64,000 nt of DNA, taken from positions 5,685,662 through 5,749,661 of the forward strand of contig OZ037770.1 of NCBI GenBank assembly GCA_964035545.1, given 5' to 3'. Shown here piece after piece: positions 45,201-57,200 of this stretch (the stretch's first letter is position 1; every line of letters begins with the position of its first letter). The notes below the pieces were generated by a model. The model was given only the letters and a program-made list of their open reading frames with translations, made no database searches and had not been told where the DNA came from. The stretch is from Bugula neritina (taxonomy: Eukaryota > Bryozoa > Gymnolaemata > Cheilostomatida > Bugulidae). The position numbers were made by a program, and so were the translations under genes.

Positions 45201-48200
45201 CCGACTGAATTTAAAGAACTGTTTTTGGGCAAGAAATATTTGAGACTTCTCAGTAAATATTCCAGTCAGAGTTACGAGAGTCCCTCCTGATCGTTGCCCC
45301 TTTTTAGGTTCCATCTTCCATAATGCAGGTTTCTGCAAGGAATAGTTTTAACCAGATGACTTTTAAAACAATCCATGATCAACAACAACACTTTTAGTAA
45401 GTGATTAAGTGAGTGATTGAGTGAGTATTTGTGACTAAGTGACTGAGTGAGTGAGGGAGTGAGTGGATGAGTAAGTAGCTGAGTGAGTGAGGAAGTAAGT
45501 AAATACTGTAATGGATTTCAGTGGTGCAATTTATTGTTAGTTATTATATCGAAAAGGTCGACTCTATATTTTATGCTGTGGTGGAGTTCGACTACATCGA
45601 CCTCCTGCGACTTGTAGCTGTGACCAACAGTGGCACCACTAATAACTACCAATCAGGACTGACATTCTAATTGATAGCAGGTGGAGCTAGCTACTCGTAG
45701 TGGAAGCGCGCTGAGTAGCTAGCCAGGCAGAGCAGCTTGGGACTTCATTTAGAGTGGTTGTGTATTAAAGCTCACTTATTATGTAACCATTTCTATTCAT
45801 GTTTAGCAGTAATTAGAACTTCTTGTAGCGTGTAAATAAGAAACTTATCAAAGCGTAAACAACCTGGTGTAGTGGCTTTGTTTAGGTTGGCCCACACATA
45901 ATATAATGAATTGCGACATTCACTACAGTGGTGGCAGCAGTGGGATTCCACTTAATACAAATGCTCCTAGCCAGGGAGTAAGATGGCCGACGAGGACGAC
46001 GCGCCCGAACAAGAACCGGCAGCAGTAGAGGAGGATCACATAGGCGGCCCAGCGCTGCCTATGGACAGGTACCACTTGTGGGCTCCCATCTTCTCAGGGA
46101 AAGAAGATGTGGAGCAATTCATCACGGAGTTTAGTTATGTGGCGGCCATCCGCAGATGGCCGAATAGGGTTACTCTGATCCAGCTGCGGTTATGTCCGAC
46201 AGGGCCGGCTAAACCCTATGGGATAAGCCAGAATGTCGGTGACATATTTGAAGCATTACGAGCTCGGTTTGGATTAACCGCTCGAGATGCTCGCCTGCAA
46301 CTGCAGGGGCTTAGGAAAAATCGTAAGACCAACCTGCGAGAGCATGCTACCGCAGTCGAACGACTGGCACAAGACGCCTACGGTGACTTGCCTGCTGATA
46401 GTCGACAGAGCCTAGCACTGTATGCATTCATCAAGTCAACCTCGGTCTAAAACAGTGAGTGGCCAAAGTTGAGACTATGGAGAGAGTTCTAAGGCTTGGG
46501 AATGCCTATTTCCAAGCTGACAGTGCGAGTCGACCTGGTGCAACAATACAGCAGGTCGGAGCAGACGACGACGTGTCGACGTGTCGACGTCGCCGGCGAA
46601 GACAGCTGTACATGTCGCCTCGGCAGCAGCAGACGAATCGACTAGCTTGACCACAAGCTTGATTCGAGAACTGCTAGCCGAGATCAGGCAACTGCACCAG
46701 CAGTCGACAGCCGAGCGACCCAGGAGGTCGTCGGTAGCTGTCGACGACAGGCGCCGCCCCGTATGCTGGGGCTGTGGTAGTGGTGGGCACTTCATACGAA
46801 GTTGCCCCCGCGCTAATGAGAGGCAGTTAAACAGCAACGGCCCACGGTAACTTCCGCCGACCGTGGGCCCCAGTTTAACCCCCAAGGCAGAGGCCAAGGC
46901 CCGAACCCCACCGGATGTGGAGACCGCCTTCGCCAGACTGGCAATCCCCAAGGAGAGTGAGTAGGCCGCAAGGCCCACCAAAACCTCCGGCTTAGGCACT
47001 CAAAAACCGCTTTGAAGGTTTGCTTGATGAGAGAGTGAACGACGAGTGGGAGCAAAACAGGGAGATTTTCCTCGGTTGCCCACACGAGGATCAGTCCGAG
47101 AATTCACTCAGCCGCCCGTGTGCGAGCGAGACCGAGACGTAACCTGCCTGCCCACGCAACGTCGACGACCCCCTCGCAACCGAAAAGCACAGGTGCATCC
47201 CCAACTCCTTGCATATGAGGTGTCGCCTCAAGAGACGAACTGCTCAGTGAGCGCTCAGCCATATGGAAACGGCTATTTTCTCCCCGGCAAACTTGCTGGC
47301 AAAGCTGTCACATTCCTGTTGGATACTGGGTGCACCACAAATCTACTGAGTCGGCGTCTATTTGACACTCTCAGTGCCAGGGACAGGGCTAGCCTAGAAC
47401 CATATGAAGGGGAACACGGCACGTTGGCGGACGGGTCGTGTATTCCTTTCTATGGGGTAATCCAGTTGACTGGTAGAGTCCGTGATCAGACGATCAGTGA
47501 GACCTTCACCGTCAGTCAACTCAAGGAGGACACCATCTTGGGTATGCCATTTCTGAAGCGACACAGGTGCTACATCGACTTTAGCAAGTCGGCGGTAGTG
47601 ATGGCCGGGTGTGAGCTGGCCTGTGTCAACCGATTTGGCCGACCCTTGGTGGGGGAGTGCAGGTGGTACAGCGTTGCACTTTACCTGAACGCTCCCGGGC
47701 TACAGTTTGCTGCAGAATGAACTGTAGGGAAATCTCTGAGCTAGGAGTGGTGGAAGGTGCACTGGGGGGCGTCCAGCTCGCTAACAGTCTGAATAGGCTG
47801 AATGAGCGGGGGAGTTCCTGGTCCAGTGCTTAAATCCTTTCACGGGGTCGGTAGAATTGCCGGCTGGGTCTCTAGTGGGGAAGTTCCACTCCGTATAGGA
47901 AGAGGATGTAGGGCCCGCGCTGGAGACGGCGGATGAAGCCCGTGGGGTACCCACTAGAGACGGCAGGGGGCCGGTGCCTGAACACATAGCGGAGTTGTAC
48001 AAGGATGCCTGTGATGGCTGTGAGAGCAAGCGAGAACGCCTGGTGATGGCGCAGCTACTCTTCGAGTCCAAGGATGTGTTTAATTGCGGCGACCATGTCA
48101 TGGGTCTGACTAAGACTGTCTGTCATGAGATACCCCTGGCGACGGGGACGGCGCCCATTTGGCAGCCGACCCGCCGGTTAGGTCCTGAGAAGGAGAGAGA

Positions 48201-51200
48201 AGTGAGCCGTCAGGTGAAAGACCTTCTGAACCGGGACCTGATTGAGCCAGGCCATGGGGCCTGAAGTTCTCCAGTCGTCCTAGTTTAGAAAAAGGATGGG
48301 TGCTGGAGGTTTGCGTTGATTATCGCAGGCTGAACAGCGTGACCATCCAGGACGCTTACCCTCTTCCTAGTATCGATGAGTTGCTCGATGCCATAGCTGG
48401 TAGCAAGTACTTCAGCATGTTGGACTTGCTAAGCGGGTATTGGCAGGTGCCCCTGAGTCCTGAAGCACAAGACAAGGCCGCGTTCATAAGGCGAGATGGG
48501 CTCTGGAAATGGAAGTTGATGCCATTCGAACTTACGTCCGCACCGGCCACCTTCCAGCGACTCATGGAGCAGGTCCTGATTGGGCTGCACTGGAAGACCT
48601 TGCACACATGTTAAATCGGCTAACAGTAAAAGGGGTGCGATGGCAGTGGACGCAGGCCGAGCAGAAGGCATTTGACCACCTGAAGGATCGCCTATTGGAA
48701 GCACCCATCTTGGCATATCCTGACCCTGCGAAGGAGTACATTTTGGATACTGATGCCAGTAACCATAATGTGGGGGCTGTGCTGTCGCAAGTCCAAGATG
48801 GTCGCGAGGCGCTGGTAACTTACTACAGTAAGGCTCTGTCGGCGATGGCTTACTATAGCAAAGCCCTGTCGGCACCTAAGATAAACCATTGTACAACCAG
48901 GAGGGAACTCCTGGCAGTAGTCAAGGCGGTCAAACACTTTAGACCATATCTATATGGGCGTACATTGCGGCTTTGGACAGAGCATGCGTCTTTGATATGG
49001 CTGTGTTGACGGGCGGAACCATCAAGCCAAGTAGCGCGCTGGCTAGAGATCCTGGCAGAGTTTTTTTATTGGGTCGAACATCGACCCGGTAAGAAGCATG
49101 GTAATGCCGATGGACTCAACCGCTGTCAGGCAGATGGGTGTAAGCAGTACCAGAATATTGAGCGCAGAGATGGTGGACCCCCTCGCTCGGACGTTGAAGC
49201 GCAGTTGGGGAAAGCGGGTGTATACAGCTGGGAAGAAGGGCAACTCCTGTCCGAATCTCTTAACGAAGCTGTTAACAACCTTCACGCAAACCCCACGTTG
49301 CTAAGGAACGTCAGGAAGCTATGTCGGCTCCAGGCTACGTTACCAGGAGTGGTAGCTGACCTAGTCCGGGCCAAGAAAGAGAGACGGCGGCCGAGCGAGG
49401 CCAAACAGCGAGTGAGGAGCGCAGAGTTTAAATACTTTTGTGATCGCTGGGACTCCCTCAGGTTCAACAGCGATGGGCTGCTACTGATCACGTTGGCAGC
49501 CGGCACCAATCGCAGTGTACGAGAGAGGGTAGTCTGCCGGTCCGCTCTGTAGCGGGAGTTGATCTGGGACGCCCATAGGCAAGCTCACGCGGGAGCTAGC
49601 CGGGTGACTAAATGTCTTCAACTCCAGTGGTTTTGGCCCGGTATGAACGGAGATGTCTCACTCCGGGTGCGGAAGTGCGAGGTATGCCAAGCTAGCAAAC
49701 ATGGCCGCCCCACTGAGACCGCAGGGAGGCGTCGCCTCCATGCCGGTCATCTGTGGCAGATAGTTGCTGTTGATCTAGTAGATCCCGTGCCCACGACAGT
49801 GAGAGGTAAGCCAAAGTTCGTAGGTCCCTACTGCGTAATTGAGGTGATGCCAAATCACACCTATAAAGTGGAACGGTCTGGACAAGTGTCGATCCAGAAC
49901 GAGGCACAGCTGAAACCTCACTGGGCGAGTCCTGATGCGGCAGGCCAAGCACCTCCTCTCTTAGAGCCCGCTAGATGCCCTCCTATGAGGAGGCGAGGCA
50001 TGGCGTATAGAGAGATCGAGGAGATACTGCCAGATCAGGACGGGGCGGCTGACACGCCGCCCGACCAACCCCAGCCACCTCCACCCCAGGAGGAGGAGGC
50101 CGACACACCAGAAGACCTGTCAGAGCCGGCCCCACTACCTGTGGAACCGGTTGGCAGGCCCATCGTCCCGGATGAGATGGAAGTTCCTCAAAGTCATGAG
50201 GAAAAGGCAGCTGGGGGAGGACCACCCGTACTGGTGAACCCCCATACTGGCGACACCACCCGTGGTGGAAGAGTCACCAGTCGTAGCAAATTCCCCAATG
50301 CAGTTGGAGCGTAGGTAACGCACTAGGGCGCCTCCATCTTACTTAAGAGATTTTTTGTGTGATGCAGTGGAAATACATCCTTCAGCTATCATAAAAGAAA
50401 TCTGGGGGAACGAGCAATTGAGAGTTGCATTTCCAAAATATAAGGAGACGCAACTGTGAGTTGCCTGCTCAGTGGTGTAAATATAAAACACCACCGGGGG
50501 TAAAGAAAAGAGCGAAGCCAGCTCGCTAGTGAAAGGGGTATTATTTAATCACTTTCACTGCGAAGAGCGTTCTTTTCTATTTTAACTGCCAACGTTTTAA
50601 CTGACAACGCATCGACGTAACATTACTTCAAGAGGGATCCCATTAGACAAAGTAGCTTTTCCCTCTCCTCTCCTGGCGACGACGTACCAATGTAATAATA
50701 CGGCCAGAAGGATACAACTAGGCAGAGTAGTTCCTCTCTTTTTTTGCTCTTAGCGACATCATAATAATAAGAAGTAACAAGTAATATTAAAGATTTCTGC
50801 ATGAAGTAATACTTAAATATAAAAGTCAAGATGAAGAAGTCTTCAACTCCCTCCTTTGGAAATTCGACAGTGATGAGTGTGGATGTTGGTGTTCAACACG
50901 ATCCCCTAGGAAGAGACCAGTCAACCCCCCTTTCCAATCTTCTTCCCCCTTTGGGGAGATTCCTTTGCCACGCTTGACTCTTCTGGGGGCTTCTCGAGGC
51001 CGCCATTGCTTGGTTTGGACTATGTGAATGTGATACAGGACATCCTTTCCTTATTATGCTCATGCTGTCTTATATTATTTGGTAAGAGACACTCGACCCT
51101 GCGACGGATCCAGATCGATCATCTTGTTAATATTGGAACTCAATTCGAGTATATTATTTTGTGTTGCCTTATTCCTGTCTGCTTTTTAAGCTATCATTTT

Positions 51201-54200
51201 ATTCTTTTTTTTATGTTGTCATGTTAACATTATTCATAGACTGTATCTTTCGATGGGTGTGGCGAGTGTAATGGGTTTCAGTGGTGCAACTTATTGTTAG
51301 TTTATATATCGAAAGGGTCGACTCTATATTGTATGCTGTGGTGGAGTTCGACTACATCGACCTCCTGCGACTTGTAGCTATGGCCAACAATGGCACCACT
51401 AGTAACGACATATCAGGACTGACATTCTAATTAATAGCAGGTGGAGCTAGCTACTCGTAGTGGAAGCGCGCTGAGTAGCTAGCCAGGCAGAGCAGCTTGG
51501 GACTTCATTTAGAGTAGTTGTGTATTAAAGCTCACTTATTATGTAACCGTTTCTATTCATGTTTAGCGGTAATTAGAACTTCTTGTATCGTGTAAATAAT
51601 AAACTTATCATAGCGTAAACAACCTGGTGTAGTGGCTTTGTTTAAGTTGACCCACACATAATATAATGAATTGCGAAATTACCTACAATACTCACTTTGC
51701 AAAAGGGTATAGGTTTATCCCAGACACCATACACTGTTCCATTATCAAACAGAGCTCTTACACACGTCACAGTATCATAGCTGCTGCTGAGACCATAACC
51801 GTCATCACATCTGAACTTAATGGAGTCTTTGTTTATGTATTCATTTTTGTTTGGAGTAAAACTCAAGACATTCTTAAGGTTGCTAATTTTAGGAGGGTAA
51901 CACTTGGGTTGGGCTGGTAATAATAAAAACTGCTTTTAATACAATATATATGAAATAAATAAAGCTGTATAAACGTATGCACTAAGAAAAATATAAATAT
52001 GTGTAAACCAACTCATAATTACAGAACTACACTTTTTGTTTGTCACAAAACTCCTAATGTAATTTTTATTAAAGACCAGATTATTAACATTCACAATTGT
52101 AACACAAAAACTTATGTTACAATTGAAGCACTTTGGATTTAATAGTAGAGTAGTTACTCTTTATTAAACAGAGCATTCAAATTTTGTCGTGTCATTTTTA
52201 CTCTGCAAACTAACAACAATATTTTCAAACGTTAGTTTGTTTCATTTACTCAAAGAAACATATAATTTGTTTCGAAATAAATTAATTGTAGAGAAAACTG
52301 AAGTATATTGAGTGTTAAACTCACAGTAGGTTAGTGTTAGAATGTGCCCAGTACTTTTAATACTGGATCCGGAGGAATCGCCAATGTAGATTAGACCGTC
52401 AATAACCTTGGCGGTGAGCGGAGAATTTACTTGGCACTTGTCCAAACCACCAGTTCTGAATTTAGGGTTTCTGCCATGCTGACCTATAATCATTATTAAG
52501 AGAACACAAGCACACAGTTGACAAGTTGTACAAGTACAAACTGCTAATTAAAGCTCATAAAATCTTTTATTCAGAAGGCTTTTCAACACACTTTTACTAT
52601 ACTACTCGTCATCAGTTGCAATCTCTTCCTGTTCCATTTTATTCCTCATTTGCTGGTCAACGCACCTCAAATTTTGTAATATCTGCACTGTGGAATAAGT
52701 TGCCTAATTTTTAAACGTTATACAGCCACTTTGCAAATTTAAAGATCTGTGATCTGTGGTGCCTTGTATGGTAATGCCAACGTTGGGCCCGCGTACCACT
52801 AGCCATGCTAATTCGCACTGGCCTCATCATCACTTCCGACAGCTTATTTTTTATATACTGTTATTTGTTACTATGTTTCTTTTATAATTGTTTGTTTTGC
52901 TCTTGTAACTTTTCCTAGTTATAAAACACTATGTTATGATGCAAATAAAACACACACGCGTGCACACACACACACACACACACACACAAATACCCAGAGC
53001 TTGCAGTCACACAAAATGGTTTCGAAAATATGGTAGTTAATTTACGATTCACTATAATTAGTGGGTCTACTTATGCAAAGCCACTTCACCAGGTTTCTAA
53101 CAAATTGAATAGACTTTATTATTTACGAATTATACAGAACAAAAACTATCAACACTAATGCACACGATTTCATAAAGTGATTTATACACAACTTTACATG
53201 ATTAGAACTCGATCTACTCTGCCGGCTACGCTGCCTAACAAGCTTCCACTATGCATTTGCAGCTCCGCCTACTACTAATTGTTAGTCACATTCCATTGGT
53301 GACGTCGACATGCCACCGAAGAATCAAGCGTGGCAAATTAACAGTGTTTTTTGATATTATTTGTTAGCCATGCAGTTATTTAATTTTTTAAATTTATAAC
53401 ATTATTACTAGCTGTCCTCCTTTAGTAGACCAAAGCAGCGTGATAAGCTACAGACGAGAAAAAAGAAGAACTCTTACGCCGCACTTTACGTGTCTTGGCT
53501 GTTAGTCATATTATTTAATTCTAGCAGTTATCTTTTAGTATTATTATTGTCGCTCGCTCATTGAAATATTAGCTCCTCACTGGAGTCGAAGAGCACCATC
53601 CACCACAACAGCCACCTGATCTGCTAGGATGACTTTCCAAGAGTTTAATAAAATAAATGCAGCAACGAGTCCAGTGAAAAAATCCAGTGAAGCGAATACA
53701 GAAAAGAGAACCATGGGTGACGGTGGTGCCAGGAGAAAGAAGTGCCCGCTCCTAGTTGAAATCTCACCTGCAACAAAATACCAGAATCTGTTGTAGGGGT
53801 TTCCACCCAGTCAGTACGACACTGACGACTGAGTCACGCAGCCTAGCAACCCACTGATTACCAAATCATACGAGCGACTGCCTCACTCTAAGTCGTCAGT
53901 GAAATCATCTGACTTAGAAAGCCAACTTCATCGTTATGATAAAGTGAGACTAATTGTTATGCTACTAGATTGCATTCTACCTAAATAATAGAATTATGCT
54001 AGTAGACTTACCATAAGACAGTTGCGACGCCAGTCGACTGCCCAATTAGGCTTTGTAGCTTGCCAGCCTGCCAAGTACGTGCTTGCAATATGACAGTTAA
54101 AATTGAAAAGAATGCTCTACACAGTGAAAGTGATTACATAACACCCCCTTTCACTAGCGAGCTGGCATCCACACCCCCGGTAGCATTATTATAATATATA

Positions 54201-57200
54201 TATACCACTGGGTAGGCAACTCACAGTTGTGTCTTCTTGTATTTTGGAAATGCAACTCTCAATTGCTTGTCCCCCTAGATTTCTTTTATGATAGCTGATG
54301 GATTTTTTCCACTGCATCACACAAGAAATCTTCAAATAAAATGGTGGCGCCCTAGTACGTTGGCTACGCTCCAACTGCACCGGGGTGCTGCTACTACTGG
54401 TGACTGTACCACCACGGGTGGTGTCGTCAGTAAGGGGGGGAGGGGTCGACCAGTCCGGGTGGTTCTTTCCCAGCTGCCTCTTTCTCATGAATTTGAGAAA
54501 ATTACATCTTATTCGGGGCGACAGGTGTGTCGGCCGGCTCCACTGGTGGTGGGGACGACCAGGGCGGGTCCGTCGGCGCTCGGCCGCTCCCTCCTGATCT
54601 GGCAGAACCTTCTCTATTTCTCTGTATGCAATAACCCGCCCTCTCATGGGAGGGCGTCGCGCAGGCTCTAAGAGTGGAGGGGCCTGTCCTGCCGCGTCAG
54701 GGCTTGCCCAGTATAGTTTCAACCGTGCTTTGTTCTGAATCGACACAGTCCAGAACGTTCCATTTTATAGGTGTGATTTGGCATCACCTCAATACTGCAA
54801 TGCGGCCATGCTTACTAACTTGGCATAACTCACACTTCCGCACCCAAAGTCAGACATCACGGGTCATGCCGGGCCATAACCATTGGAGTTGAAAACACCA
54901 AGTCACCCGTCCAGCTCTTGCATGAGCCTGCTTAAGGGTGTCCTAGATCAACTCCCGCCGCATAGCAAATGGACAGACTACTCTCTCTCGTTCACTGCAG
55001 TTGGTGCCGGCTGCTAACGTTAACGTTAACAAACCATTGCAATTAAACCGGAGGGAGTCCCAGCGGTCACACAAATATTTAAACTCCGCACATTCAACCC
55101 GCTGTTCGGCACACTAGGCTGCCGTCCTTCCTTCTTGGCCCGGATTAGGTCAGCTACTACCCTGGTAGCGTTGCTTGGAACCGACACAGCTCCTTGAAGT
55201 TCCTGAGCAGCGTGGGGTTTGCATGAAGGTTATTAACAGCTTTACTAGGGGCTTCGGACCGAAATTGTCCTTCCTACCAGCTGTATATACCTACTTTCTC
55301 CACGTGCTCTTCAACGTCCGTGCGATGGGGTCCACCATCTCTACGCTTGATATTTTGGCATTGCTTACACCCATCTGCTTGATGGTGGCTCACTTCGTCG
55401 GCATTACCGTGTTTTTTACCGGGTCGGTGTTCGATCTGATAAGAAAAATCTGCCAGGATTTTAAGCCAGCGCGCTACTTGGCTAGATGGCTCAGCCCGTC
55501 GACACAGCCATATCAAAGAAGGTTTCACCGCCTTGAATACTGCCAGGAGCTCTCTTTTGGTAGTAGAGTAATTCTTCTCAGGCGCCGACAGAGGCTTACT
55601 GTAGTAAGTTACCAGCGCCTCGCAGCCATTTTGGACCTGAGACAGCACCGCCCCCACATTGTGTCTACTGGCATCAGTATCCTAAATGTACTCCTTCGCC
55701 GGATCAGGGTACGCCAAGATGGGCGCCTCTACCAAGCGATCCTTGACGTGGTCAAATACCTGCTGTTCCATCTGCGTCTACTGTCATCGCATCCCCTTTG
55801 CTGTCAGCTGGTTTAGTGGCTGCGCAATTCCTGCAAAGTCTGGTATGTACTGACGATAGTACCCTATCAGTCCCAGGAATGCCCGCAATTCAGGGAGGTC
55901 GACAGGGACAGCCCAGTCTCTCACAGCCCATATCTTCTCGGGGTCAGTGGCGACCTTGACTCGACCAACTACATGGCTCAGGTACTTAACCTCTTGTTGC
56001 AACAATGTGCACTTGGAGGGCTTAAGCTTCAGACCAGCAGCTCGAAGTCTGTCAAACACCTCTCTAAGTCGACTGACATAAGTGTCAAAGTCGGAGGAGA
56101 TGACAATGACATCATCGAGATAGAAGAGCAAGGTTTTCCAGTGTAACCTGCTCAAGACCTGCTCCATGAGTCGCTGGAAGAAGGCCGGCGCAGACGTAAG
56201 TCGAAACGGCAACACCTTCCATTTCCAGAGCCCATCCCGCAAAATAAACGCGGCCTTGTCCTGTGCATCAAGACTTAAAGGCACCTGCCAATACCTGCTT
56301 AGCAAGTCCAACGTACTGAAGAACTTGCTACCAGCTAAGGCATCGAACGACTCAACGATCCTTGGAAGAGGGTAAGCGTTCTGGATAGTCACGCTGTTCA
56401 GTTTGCGATAATCCACGCAAAACCACCAGCTTCCATCTTTATTTCCAACCAGAACAACTGGAGAGTTTCAAGCACCATGGGCTGGCTCAATCAGGTCTCG
56501 GTTCAGAAGTTCTTGCACCTGTCGGCTCACTTCCTTTTCCTTCTCAGGACCTAACCGGCCAGTCGGCTGCCTGATAGGCACCGTCCCAGCTGCCAGGGGT
56601 ATCTCATGCCAGACAGCCTTAGCCAGGCCCATGTCATGATCGCCGCAACTGAAACACATCGTTGTACCCAGAGAGTAGCTGCGCCACCACCAGGCGTTCC
56701 CGCTTACTCTCATCAGGCATCCCCGTAAAAATCTACCAAGTGGTCAGGCGCCGGCCCCCTGCCATTCCTAGTGGGTACCTGTCGAGCCTCGTCCGCTGTT
56801 TTCAGGGCCAGTCCGACATCTTCTTCCTGTATGGAGTGGAATTTCCCCACTAGTGACCCAGCCGCCAATTCTACCAACTCCGTGAAAGGATTCACAATCT
56901 GGACCAAGAACTCCCCCCACTCATCCAGTCTATTCAGACTGTTGGCGAGCTGAACGCCCCCCAGTGCACCTTCCACCACTCCTAAATCGGAGATTTCCCT
57001 ACAGTTCACTCTGAAGCAAACTGTAGCCTGAGAGCGCCCAGGTACAATACAGCGCTGTACCACCTCCCCCACAAAGGGCCGGCCAAACCGGTCAACACAG
57101 GCCAGCTCATGCCCGGCCATCACCACCGCCGACTTATTAAAGTCAATGTGGCACGTGTGTCGCTTTAGATGGCGACCTCCTTGAGTTGACTGACAATGAA

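Larger units (their letters stand above)
45507..51687 (+). mobile_element. Ty3/Gypsy LTR retrotransposon, element 2 (defective)
   Basis: This is a 6.18-kb element with 421-bp LTRs flanked by the 4-bp target duplication ATAC (45503-45506 and 51688-51691). It is related to element 1 in protein sequence but has a different LTR. The LTRs differ at roughly two dozen positions by eye, so it is older than element 1. gag and pol are broken by frameshifts, stops and two large deletions. It lies antisense in the intron between the sushi exon (51696) and the first IPT exon (45332). Without it that intron would be about 178 bp. Confidence 0.93.

Noticed and set aside
52325-52483. This exon as half of a second sushi domain
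   Set aside because: It has a single cysteine, and the in-phase junction with the next exon gives Ser, not the second Cys of a sushi module.
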